From: Actinomadura opuntiae
GTDB taxonomy: Bacteria > Actinomycetota > Actinomycetes > Streptosporangiales > Streptosporangiaceae
DNA: 64,000 nt
NCBI RefSeq assembly: GCF_030283205.1
Contig: NZ_JASNWF010000024.1
Coordinates: 89,784-153,783 of the forward strand
Reading direction: 5' to 3'
Each line of letters starts with the position of its first letter. Within the stretch, counting starts at the first letter, position 1. A program made the translations under genes and the position numbers. Positions 25,517-33,155 of the stretch are shown piece by piece. The notes below the pieces were generated by a model that saw only the letters and a list, made by a program, of their open reading frames with translations, was not told the DNA's origin and did no database searches.

Positions 25517-27855
25517 CAGGGCGTGAGCGGCAGCTCGAACCAGACGGCCTTGCCGTCGTTGGTCGGCCGGGCGCCCCACCGGGTGGCGAGCTGGTCGACC
25601 AGGTACAGGCCGCGGCCGCCCTCGTCGGTCTCGCCGGCGCTGCGGATGCGCGGCAGCCGCATGTCGGAGTCGAACACCTCGACCCAGATCGCGTCGGCGC
25701 CGCGCCGCAGCCGGAGCCGGAACTCCTTGGTGGGCGGCTCGCGGCGGCCGAGGTCGGCGCCGAGGTTCCAGTCGTCCTCGTCGAACGCGCCGGAGTCGAC
25801 GGCGGGGTCGAGGGCGGCGTCGAACGAGCCGCCGACCTGCGCGGTGTTGAACTGGACGGGCGGCGGCGCGCTCAGCGGCTCGCCGCCGCGGCCGGGCGGC
25901 CCGGCGGGCACCGGGACGACCATCTCGCGGCGCGGCTGCGGCGTCGCGGTCGCGTGCAGGACGACGTTGGTGACGACCTCCGACACCAGCAGGCAGGCCA
26001 GCTCGGCCTGCTCGTCGAGCATCCCCCAGGACGCGAACGCGTCGGCCGCCATCCGGCGCGCCTCCGACACCATGATCGGCTCGGCGGGGAAGGTGCGCTC
26101 CTCGACGGCCAGCTCGTCGCCGGCGGTGCGGATCACCACGATCGCCACGTCGTCGTCGATGTCGCCGGGGACGGCGTCGTAGGCGGCGTTGGCGATGGCC
26201 TCGACGCCGCCGCGCGCGACCCGCTGGACGGCCGCGCGGACCATCTCGCGGGACTCCTCCCGCGTGTAGTACTCGCCGTCGTCCTTGGGCCGCCGGTCGA
26301 TGAGGCCGTCGGTGTACAGCACCAGCGTGGAGCCGGGCTTGAGCTCGGTCCGCTCCTCGTTGAACAGGATCTCGCCGCCCATGCCGGGGGCGCGGACGCC
26401 GAGCATGGCGCCCTCGCTCTCGAACTCCAGCTCGACGACCTCGCCGTCCACGATGAGCAGCGGCGGGTCGTGGCCGGCGTTGGCGAACTCCAGCACCCGC
26501 GACCACGCGTCGTAGACGAAGTAGGTGCACGACACCAGCGGCGGCCGGACGAGGTCGTCGCTGTTCCAGCCGGACCGCATCCGCTCGGGCCGGGTCATCG
26601 TGCGGACCCACTCGTCGAGCTTGCGCAGGATGTCGGCCGGGGACTTGTCGTCCTGGGCGAAGGCGCGCAGCGCGGCGCGCAGCTGGCCCATCACGGCGGC
26701 GGCGCGGGCGCCGCGCCCCTCGACGTCGCCGATGACGAGGCCGACGCGGCCGGCCGACAGCGGGATCACGTCGTACCAGTCGCCGCCGACCTGGGTCTGG
26801 ATGCCGTGCCCGTGCGCCTCCAGCGGGCGGGCCGGCTCGTACCGCCAGGCGATCTGCAGGCCGTCCAGGTGCGGCGGCCGGTCGCCGGGCAGCAGGTGCT
26901 TCTGGAAGGCCAGCGCGGTCTCGCGCTCCTCCTCGAACAGCATCGCGTTGTCGACGGCGAGCGCGACGCGGCTGGCGATGGCGCCGAGCAGGTCGCGGTC
27001 GAAGCCGTCGTAGTGCGGGTCGGGCCGCTTGGACAGGTTGGACAGCGCCAGGCTCATCACGCCGAGCATCTCGCCGCGCACCAGCAGCGGCGCGGAGATC
27101 ACCGAGGTGACGCCCATGGACTCGCCGAGCCGCAGCGACGACTCGCTCGGCGCGGAGAACCGGTGCTGCACCATGTCCTCGACGAGGACGGCGTCGCGGC
27201 GCGCCATCGCCTTGGCGCTGAAGTGGCCGGGCGGGTAGGAGACCGGCTCGCCGACCTCGGCCCAGGTGCCGGGCGGCGGCTCCCAGCCGCCGGCGTGCCG
27301 GGACACCCGCCGGTACAGCCGGTCGCCGCTGTAGAGGTCGATGAAGCAGTGGTCGGCGAACTGCGGGACGAGGGTGTCGGCGACCCGCCGCAGCGTCGCC
27401 TCCAGTTCGAGGGACCCGGCGAGCCGCTCGCCGATCCGCTCCAGCAGCCCGTAGCGCTCCTGGTCGCGCTGGTTGGAGCGCAGCGCCTCCCGCGCGAAGA
27501 TCACCACGCCGTCGACGGCGCCGGACGGGTGCCGCAGCGGGACGGCGTGCGCGCGCGTGTAGACGGTGGTGCCGTCGGCGCGCAGGTTGCAGAAGGTGCC
27601 CTCCCAGACGCCGCCCTTCAGGACGTGCCTGGCGAGCTCGGTGGCCTGCTCGTGGTCCTCCTCGGCGATGCCGAGGGACAGCACCGAGTGCCCGATGATC
27701 TCGTCGCCGCCGAAGCCGAACAGCTGCCGCGCGAACGCGTTGCCGTAGATGACGTTGCTGAAGCGGTCACAGACGATGACCGCCATCTCCATCTGGTTGA
27801 GGACGGTCTCGGGTGGCAGATGCGCCTCGAAGGACGCTTCCCCCCAACGCTTCAT
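25516..27855 (-). CDS. PAS-GAF-SpoIIE (PP2C) phosphatase with C-terminal HATPase domain
   Basis: A 779-residue cytoplasmic regulator. A PAS domain (about 18-125) and a GAF domain (about 140-305) precede a PP2C/SpoIIE phosphatase (about 315-585) with metal-binding GGDWYDV (357-363), GDVEGRG (376-382), FANAGHDPPLL, YTDGLID and DDDVAIVV. A GHKL ATPase (about 600-779) has the N-box LLVSEVVTNVVLHA and G-box DEGGRGLYLVDQL, interrupted by an ~60-residue Pro/Gly-rich insert. Such proteins act in partner-switching pathways, dephosphorylating anti-anti-sigma factors, while the ATPase resembles anti-sigma kinases of the RsbW type. Both opposing activities in one chain is a known actinobacterial design. 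No sigma or STAS gene is nearby. The downstream alcohol dehydrogenase is translationally coupled. Confidence 0.93.
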   Translation of the reverse strand: MKRWGEASFEAHLPPETVLNQMEMAVIVCDRFSNVIYGNAFARQLFGFGGDEIIGHSVLSLGIAEEDHEQATELARHVLKGGVWEGTFCNLRADGTTVYTRAHAVPLRHPSGAVDGVVIFAREALRSNQRDQERYGLLERIGERLAGSLELEATLRRVADTLVPQFADHCFIDLYSGDRLYRRVSRHAGGWEPPPGTWAEVGEPVSYPPGHFSAKAMARRDAVLVEDMVQHRFSAPSESSLRLGESMGVTSVISAPLLVRGEMLGVMSLALSNLSKRPDPHYDGFDRDLLGAIASRVALAVDNAMLFEEERETALAFQKHLLPGDRPPHLDGLQIAWRYEPARPLEAHGHGIQTQVGGDWYDVIPLSAGRVGLVIGDVEGRGARAAAVMGQLRAALRAFAQDDKSPADILRKLDEWVRTMTRPERMRSGWNSDDLVRPPLVSCTYFVYDAWSRVLEFANAGHDPPLLIVDGEVVELEFESEGAMLGVRAPGMGGEILFNEERTELKPGSTLVLYTDGLIDRRPKDDGEYYTREESREMVRAAVQRVARGGVEAIANAAYDAVPGDIDDDVAIVVIRTAGDELAVEERTFPAEPIMVSEARRMAADAFASWGMLDEQAELACLLVSEVVTNVVLHATATPQPRREMVVPVPAGPPGRGGEPLSAPPPVQFNTAQVGGSFDAALDPAVDSGAFDEDDWNLGADLGRREPPTKEFRLRLRRGADAIWVEVFDSDMRLPRIRSAGETDEGGRGLYLVDQLATRWGARPTNDGKAVWFELPLTP

Positions 27856-27976
27856 CTCCCCATCCCGATAACAGTCGCGGTCCCGCCGGTGACCGCCTCG
27901 CCTCCGCGCGGCCGGCCGGTGACGCCCGCCGCGAGGACCACCGGGCGTCGCGGCACGGACCGCGTACGTGTCTGCC

Positions 27977-27995
27977 TCGTCGTATTGAACGACGA
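27977..27995. promoter_or_regulatory. Dyad upstream of the SpoIIE phosphatase gene
   Basis: TCGTCGT-attga-ACGACGA, a perfect 7-bp inverted repeat with a 5-nt centre, lies 122-140 bp upstream of the phosphatase start and 95 bp past the iron-repressor stop. It may be an operator or a weak terminator. The rest of this 234-bp gap is unremarkable. Confidence 0.3.
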
Positions 27996-28089
27996 ACCCG
28001 CCGCCGGGATACGCCCTAACGGCGCGATGGTGTGGAGATCTTCGGTATAGACCGTCGAGCCGGGGGCGGGGGGCGGCACGCCGACCGTG

Positions 28090-28791
28090 TCAGCGCCTGC
28101 TGACGAAGACGTGCTCGGCGATGTCGCGCGGCAGCTCCGTCGCAGCACCGTCGGCCTCGTCGTCACAGGTCACCCGCACCCCGTCATCGGTCGCCCGGAG
28201 AGTCACCTCTCGTCCCGGTTGTATCCCTATTTGCTTGAGTCTAAGCATCAGGTCGCTGTCCATCTGCACCTGCTCGCTGATCCGCCGGACGACGGCGGCG
28301 GCGCCCGCGGCGCTGGCGACCGCGGTCATCACCGACAGCGGCGCGGAGGCGGCGGCGTCGCCGTGCCCGCCCAGCTCGTCCAGGCCGGGGATCGGGTTGC
28401 CGTGCGGGCAGGTGGTCGGGTTGTCCAGCAGCGCGACCAGCCGCCGCTCGACCTCCTCCGACATCACGTGCTCCCACCGGCACGCCTCGATGTGGACGTC
28501 CTCCCAGGGCAGTCCGATGACGTTGACCAGCAGGCACTCGGCGAGCCTGTGCTTGCGCATCACGCGGGTGGCGAGGCCGCGGCCGCTGTCGGTCAGTTCG
28601 AGGTGCCGATCACCCTCGACCCGCAGCAGCCCGTCCCGCTCCATCCGCGCGACCGTCTGGCTCACCGTCGGGCCGCTCTGGGAGAGCCGCTCGGCGATGC
28701 GCGCGCGGAGGGGGATGATCCCCTCCTCTTCGAGCTCGAACACCGTCCGGAGATACATCTCCGTGGTATCGATCAGGCCGTGTGAGGTCAC
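28090..28791 (-). CDS. ideR: Iron-dependent repressor, DtxR/IdeR family
   Basis: A 233-residue metal-activated repressor. The winged helix (about 5-65) includes AERLSQSGPTVSQTVARMERDGLL. The dimerisation domain has every metal ligand of DtxR shifted by two: M12, C104, E107 and H108 (site 2), and H81, E85, H100 (site 1). An SH3-like domain closes the C-terminus (QIGIQPGREVTLRATDDGV). With Fe2+ it would bind promoters of siderophore and iron-uptake genes and block them. The GTG at 28791 has GGAGGGAG upstream. I could not find a convincing 19-bp iron box in this window, so its targets lie elsewhere. Divergent from udgX. Confidence 0.93.
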   Translation of the reverse strand: MTSHGLIDTTEMYLRTVFELEEEGIIPLRARIAERLSQSGPTVSQTVARMERDGLLRVEGDRHLELTDSGRGLATRVMRKHRLAECLLVNVIGLPWEDVHIEACRWEHVMSEEVERRLVALLDNPTTCPHGNPIPGLDELGGHGDAAASAPLSVMTAVASAAGAAAVVRRISEQVQMDSDLMLRLKQIGIQPGREVTLRATDDGVRVTCDDEADGAATELPRDIAEHVFVSRR

Positions 28792-28891
28792 AGCTCCCTC
28801 CAGTCTTATGGCCTTGAAGTCTACTTGCTATGGGCCCCTGCCGCCGGACCGCGCGAATATCCCCCGGACGGCGGGTACGGGGGAACGCGAG

Positions 28892-29596
28892 ATGAACGCG
28901 AAAACTTCCCAGGGCGCCGAGCCGTACCTCCCGGACTCCCCCAAGGAGCGCTCCGATCTGGACGCGCTGCGCCACGCCGCGGCGGGCTGCCAGGGCTGCG
29001 GCCTCTACGAGAACGCGACGCAGACGGTGTTCGGCGAGGGCTCCGCCGGCGGACGCGTCGTGCTGGTCGGCGAGCAGCCGGGCGACCAGGAGGACCGCCA
29101 GGGACACCCGTTCGTCGGCCCCGCCGGCCGCGTCCTCGACCGGGCGCTGGAGGAGGCCGGGATCGACCGCGGCGACGTGTACATCACCAACGCCGTCAAG
29201 CACTTCAAGTTCAAGCGGCCGGCGGGCGGCAAGCGGCGCATCCACGAGGCGCCGAACGCGGGCGAGATGCGCGCGTGCCGTCCGTGGCTGCTGGCCGAGC
29301 TGCGGATCCTCGACCCGGACGTGGTCGTCGCGCTGGGCGCGACCGCCGGCAAGGCGCTGCTGGGCTCCTCGTTCCGGGTGACGAAGCTGCGCGGGCGGCT
29401 GCTCGCGTTGCCCGACCTGGAGACGATCGGCACCCCGGCCGCCGGCCGCGAGATCGACGAGACCCCGCCGGGCGAGGCGGACACCCGGCTGCTCGCGACG
29501 ATCCACCCGTCCACCGTCCTGCGCGCCGAGGACCGCGACGCCGCGTACGCCGGCCTCCTCGACGACCTCAAGATCGCCGCCCAAGCCCTCCGTTGA
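28892..29596 (+). CDS. UdgX-type uracil-DNA glycosylase
   Basis: A 234-residue DNA repair protein of the family 4-like UDG group. Motif A is GEQPGDQEDRQGHPFVGPAGR (60-80 region). The diagnostic UdgX loop KRRIH is at 114-118; the histidine (H118 here, H109 in the mycobacterial protein) becomes covalently joined to the abasic site after uracil removal. Three cysteines (33, 36, 129) can hold a 4Fe-4S cluster; the fourth family 4 cysteine is replaced near K103-H104 (VKHFKF), as in other UdgX proteins. The second catalytic motif is IHPSTVLRA. GGGGGA precedes the ATG. It would protect DNA from cytosine deamination. Confidence 0.93.
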   Translation: MNAKTSQGAEPYLPDSPKERSDLDALRHAAAGCQGCGLYENATQTVFGEGSAGGRVVLVGEQPGDQEDRQGHPFVGPAGRVLDRALEEAGIDRGDVYITNAVKHFKFKRPAGGKRRIHEAPNAGEMRACRPWLLAELRILDPDVVVALGATAGKALLGSSFRVTKLRGRLLALPDLETIGTPAAGREIDETPPGEADTRLLATIHPSTVLRAEDRDAAYAGLLDDLKIAAQALR

Positions 29597-29598
29597 CA

Positions 29599-29646
29599 TG
29601 CGGCGAGTCGTTGTTATGAAGCGGCTCGTAACAACGACTCGCCGCA
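29599..29646. terminator. Bidirectional terminator, 18-bp perfect stem
   Basis: 29599-29616 pairs perfectly with 29629-29646 around a 12-nt loop. It begins 2 nt after the udgX stop and lies 16 nt past the convergent MFS stop, serving both. Confidence 0.85.
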
Positions 29647-29662
29647 AGTGAACGTGGTTCGG

Positions 29663-31081
29663 TCAGGCCGTGGGGACGGTCTCGGCGGTGCGGCTGTCGT
29701 AGCGGAGGAGGGCGGGGACGAGGAGCGCGACCACGACGACCAGGACGGCACAGGCGATGCCGCCGCCGACCCAGGACGCGGTGGCGCCGGCGACGCTCGC
29801 GACCGCGCCCGCGCGCAGGTCGCCGAGGCGGGGGCCGCCCGCGACGACGACGGTGAACACGCCCTGGAGGCGGCCGCGCATCTCGTCCGGCGCGTAGGTC
29901 TGGAGCATCGTCTGCCGGAACACCGACGACACCAGGTCGGCGGCGCCGCCGAAGGCGAGCAGCACGACCGCCAGCCACAGCTGGTGGGCGAGCCCGGCGG
30001 CGGCCACGGCCAGGCCCCACACGACGATCGACACCACCAGCGCGATCCCCTGCCGGTGGACGCGGCCGATCCAGCCGGAGATCAGGCCGCCGAGGAACGC
30101 GCCGATCGCGATCGCGGCGAACAGGTAGCCGACCGCGCCCTCGCCGCCGAACCGCGTCTCGGCCAGCTCGGGGAACAGCGCGCGCGGCATCGCGACGCCC
30201 ATCGCGATGATGTCGACGACGAACGACATCAGCAGCACCGGCTGGGTGCCGAGGTAGCGCAGCCCGTCGATCACCGACCGCAGGCCCGGCGTGCCGGTGA
30301 TGTCGCCGAGCGGCGGGATCGCGGGCAGCCGCAGCGCCGCGTACAGGCCGACGGTGAACAGCGCCGCGTCCAGCCCGTAGGCGGCGCCGTAGCTCCAGCG
30401 GGCCAGGATCACGCCGGCGAACAGCGGGCCGGCGAGCATCCCGACCTGGCTGGCGGTGAAGTTCAGCGTGTTGGCCGCCGGGACGAGCGGCTTGTCGACC
30501 AGCCGCGGGATGATCGCGCTGCGGGTCGGCGACGACACCGCGAACCCGGTCGCCTGCACCGCCACCACGATCATGATCAGCAGCAGGCTCTCCAGGTGCA
30601 GCAGCGCCTGGACGAGCAGCAGCAGCGTCGCGAACCACATCACGCAGGACGCGGAGAACAGCAGCCGGCGCCGGTCCATGTGGTCGGCGACCGCGCCGCC
30701 CCACAGCCCGAACACGATCAGCGGGACGAGGTTGACCAGCCCGAGCACGCCGACCCAGAACGACGACCCGGTCATGTCGTAGACCTGGACGGGCACGGCC
30801 ACGGCGGTGACCTGGAAACCGACGAACGACACGCCCTGCCCTAGCCACAGCCGCCGGTACGGCGGGTGGCGCAGGGGCCGGGTGTCGATCGCCAGGCGGC
30901 GCACGAGCCCCCGCCGCCGGGGCGGCTCGGGATGCTCGGGCTCGTCGGCGGCTGCCTCGGCGGCGCCCGTCTCGGACGCGCCCGTCTCGGAGGCGCCGGC
31001 CTCGGAGGTGCCTGTCTCGGGAGCGCTCGTCTCGGGGGTGTCAGGAGTGAAGGCGGGGGGTGGCTGCTGTTCCGGTGTCAC
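29663..31081 (-). CDS. MFS exporter (MFS_3/EntS-like) with Glu/Ser/Thr-rich N-terminus
   Basis: A 472-residue 12-TM transporter preceded by a ~65-residue cytoplasmic tail of repeated SETGASETG-type units. The membrane part begins PPYRRLWLGQGVSFVGFQVTAVAVPVQVYD, and FGLWGGAVADHMDRRRLL is motif A; this is the enterobactin-exporter-like branch. The GTG at 31081 overlaps the TGA of pdxH by 4 nt (GTGA), so the two are translationally coupled. Why vitamin B6 synthesis and this exporter share an mRNA is unclear. Substrate unknown. It ends at a bidirectional terminator shared with udgX. Confidence 0.9.
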   Translation of the reverse strand: MTPEQQPPPAFTPDTPETSAPETGTSEAGASETGASETGAAEAAADEPEHPEPPRRRGLVRRLAIDTRPLRHPPYRRLWLGQGVSFVGFQVTAVAVPVQVYDMTGSSFWVGVLGLVNLVPLIVFGLWGGAVADHMDRRRLLFSASCVMWFATLLLLVQALLHLESLLLIMIVVAVQATGFAVSSPTRSAIIPRLVDKPLVPAANTLNFTASQVGMLAGPLFAGVILARWSYGAAYGLDAALFTVGLYAALRLPAIPPLGDITGTPGLRSVIDGLRYLGTQPVLLMSFVVDIIAMGVAMPRALFPELAETRFGGEGAVGYLFAAIAIGAFLGGLISGWIGRVHRQGIALVVSIVVWGLAVAAAGLAHQLWLAVVLLAFGGAADLVSSVFRQTMLQTYAPDEMRGRLQGVFTVVVAGGPRLGDLRAGAVASVAGATASWVGGGIACAVLVVVVALLVPALLRYDSRTAETVPTA

Positions 31082-31848
31082 GGAGACAGTCTCTCCGTCA
31101 CCCACCGGTCCGCCGCGTCCGGGTCCGCGTCCAGCGGCATGCCCCGGTCGTCCAGCGCCGCCCGCCGGTACCGGATGCGGTCGTGCAGCCGGTCGCGGCG
31201 GCCCTGCCAGAACTCGATGGTCGCGGGGACGACCCGGTACCCGCCCCAGAAGTCGGGCAGCGGCACCGCGTCCGCCTCCGCCACCGCCTCGCCGCCCGGC
31301 ATGGCGGCCGGATCCGGCCACCGCTCGGCGAGTTCGGCGAACCGCCGCTCCAGCACCGAGCGGTCCGGGATCACACCGGACTGGTGCTCGCTGGCCCACG
31401 CACCGAGCCGCGACCCGTAGGGCCGGGTCCGGAAGTAGGCCTCCGACTCGTCCGGCGGCAGCCGGAACACCGGCCCGGCGACCCGCACCTGCCGGTGCAT
31501 CGGATGCCAGGGGAAGACGAGCGCCGCGCGCGGGTTCTCCGCGAGGTCGCGGCCCTTGTCGGAGGTGAAGTTGGTGAAGAACCGGAACCCGTGCGGCCCG
31601 TACCCCTTGAGCAGCACCGTCCGCGCGCTCGGCATCCCGTCGGCGGACGCCGTGGCCAGCACCATCGCGTTCGGTTCCGGGAGCCCGAACGCGTGCACGT
31701 CGGCGAACCAGGCGGCGAACAGCGCCAGCGGATCGGCGGGGACGGACGACTCCGCCAGTTCGCCCCCCTCGTAGGATCTGCGGAGCCGTGCGGGGTCGGG
31801 CGTTGGGGAATCCACAGCGTCTGAGCCTCTCACCTGGGGTTTGTGCAT
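31078..31848 (-). CDS. pdxH: Pyridoxamine 5'-phosphate oxidase
   Basis: A 256-residue FMN enzyme that oxidises pyridoxamine- or pyridoxine-5'-phosphate to pyridoxal phosphate. Conserved stretches include MVLATASADGMPSARTVLLKGYG, GFRFFTNFTSDKGRDLAENPRAALVFPW for FMN and substrate contacts, RVAGPVFRL, FRTRPYGSRLGAWAS, and the C-terminal PxFWGGYRVVP and EFWQGRRDRLHDR segments. The C-terminus ends in ERLSP as is typical. The ATG at 31848 (MHKPQVRG) is preferred over the open extension to 31899. Divergent from citrate synthase with 92 bp between starts, and coupled downstream to an MFS exporter. Confidence 0.95.
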   Translation of the reverse strand: MHKPQVRGSDAVDSPTPDPARLRRSYEGGELAESSVPADPLALFAAWFADVHAFGLPEPNAMVLATASADGMPSARTVLLKGYGPHGFRFFTNFTSDKGRDLAENPRAALVFPWHPMHRQVRVAGPVFRLPPDESEAYFRTRPYGSRLGAWASEHQSGVIPDRSVLERRFAELAERWPDPAAMPGGEAVAEADAVPLPDFWGGYRVVPATIEFWQGRRDRLHDRIRYRRAALDDRGMPLDADPDAADRWVTERLSP

Positions 31849-31940
31849 CTCACATGGACCTGGGTACTGGTCAGTAGGGCGGACAGGGTTCAATGGCACG
31901 GCACCGCCTTATCACTCTTGGGGACGAAAGGCAGGACGAC

Positions 31941-33050
31941 ATGTCCGACTTCAAACCCGGTCTTGAGGGGGTCGTGGCCTTCGAGACCGAGATCGCCGAA
32001 CCGGACAAGGAGGGCGGCGCCCTCCGCTACCGGGGCGTCGACATCGAGGAGCTCGTCGGCCGCGTCTCCTTCGGCGACGCCTGGGGCCTGCTGGTCGACG
32101 ACAGCTTCGATCCGGGCCTCGCCCCCGCCGACCCGCACGTCCTGCCGGTCACCTCCGGCGACGTCCGGGTGGACGTGCAGAGCGCGCTCCCCACCCTCGC
32201 CCCCGCGTACGGGATGAAGCCGCTGCTGGACATCTCCGACGAGCAGGCCCGCGCCGACCTCGCCCGGGTGTCGGTGACCGCGCTGTCGTTCGTGGCCCAG
32301 TCGGCGCGCGGCATCGGCGTCCCGATGGTCCCGCAGAGCCGGATCGACGAGGGCGGCACCATCACCGAGCGGTTCATGGTCCGCTGGCGCGGCGAGCCCG
32401 ACCCCAAGCACGTCGCGGCCATCGACGCCTACTGGGTCTCCGCCGCCGAGCACGGCATGAACGCCTCCACCTTCACCGCCCGCGTCATCGCCTCCACCGG
32501 CGCGGACGTGGCGGCCGCCATCTCCGGCGCGATCGGCGCGATGTCCGGCCCGCTGCACGGCGGCGCCCCGGCCCGCGTCCTGCCGATGATCGAGAAGGTC
32601 GAGCAGCTCGGCGACGCCCGCAAGGTCGTCACCGACATCCTCGACTCCGGCGACCGGCTGATGGGCTTCGGCCACCGCGTCTACCGCGCCGAGGACCCGC
32701 GCGCCCGGGTGCTGCGCCGCACCGCCAGGGAGCTGAACGCGCCGCGCTTCGAGGCCGCCAAGGCCCTGGAGGACGCCGCCCTCGCCGAGCTGCGCGAGCG
32801 CCGCCCGGACCGTCCGATCGAGACCAACGTGGAGTTCTGGGCCGCGGTCATCCTGGACTTCGCCGAGGTCCCGACCGCGATGATGCCCGCGATGTTCACC
32901 TGCGGCCGCACCGCCGGGTGGGCCGCGCACATCCTGGAGCAGAAGCGCACCGGCCGCCTCGTCCGGCCGAGCGCCCGCTACACCGGCCCCGGCACCCGTT
33001 CCATCGAGGACGTGCGGGGCGCGGCGGAGGTCCTCAAGCGCGGTGCCTGA
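31941..33050 (+). CDS. citA: Citrate synthase (type of mycobacterial CitA)
   Basis: A 369-residue enzyme condensing acetyl-CoA with oxaloacetate. Catalytic residues are H206 in GPLHGGAP, H245 in GFGHRVYR and D306 in AAVILDFAEVP. The LRYRGVDIEELV segment (28-39) is the family N-terminal signature. It is the short actinobacterial second citrate synthase. The ATG at 31941 (MSDFKPGLEGVVAFETEIAEP) matches homologous starts; an upstream ATG at 31893 would add 16 residues. It is followed by a strong terminator, and its position near serC and DUF3027 matches my memory of the mycobacterial order around Rv0889c. Confidence 0.95.
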   Translation: MSDFKPGLEGVVAFETEIAEPDKEGGALRYRGVDIEELVGRVSFGDAWGLLVDDSFDPGLAPADPHVLPVTSGDVRVDVQSALPTLAPAYGMKPLLDISDEQARADLARVSVTALSFVAQSARGIGVPMVPQSRIDEGGTITERFMVRWRGEPDPKHVAAIDAYWVSAAEHGMNASTFTARVIASTGADVAAAISGAIGAMSGPLHGGAPARVLPMIEKVEQLGDARKVVTDILDSGDRLMGFGHRVYRAEDPRARVLRRTARELNAPRFEAAKALEDAALAELRERRPDRPIETNVEFWAAVILDFAEVPTAMMPAMFTCGRTAGWAAHILEQKRTGRLVRPSARYTGPGTRSIEDVRGAAEVLKRGA

Positions 33051-33103
33051 CCGCCCGGCCGGCTGAGCCGGCCGGCGCCCGCCCCGCCGAGAACGCGCCT
33101 GAG

Positions 33104-33130
33104 GCCCCCGGTTCGCAGGGAACCGGGGGC
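33104..33130. terminator. Terminator between citrate synthase and the receptor-like gene
   Basis: GCCCCCGGTTC (33104-33114) pairs perfectly with 33120-33130 around a 5-nt loop and is followed by TTCGT. It serves citrate synthase (ending 33050) and the convergent gene ending at 33156. Confidence 0.85.
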
Positions 33131-33155
33131 TTCGTGCGTCCTCACCGGGGCGGCC

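Noticed and set aside
18311..31081. Antibiotic biosynthesis cluster, suggested by several exporters and regulators
   Set aside because: No polyketide synthase, NRPS, terpene or RiPP enzymes are present; exporters are spread among housekeeping genes.
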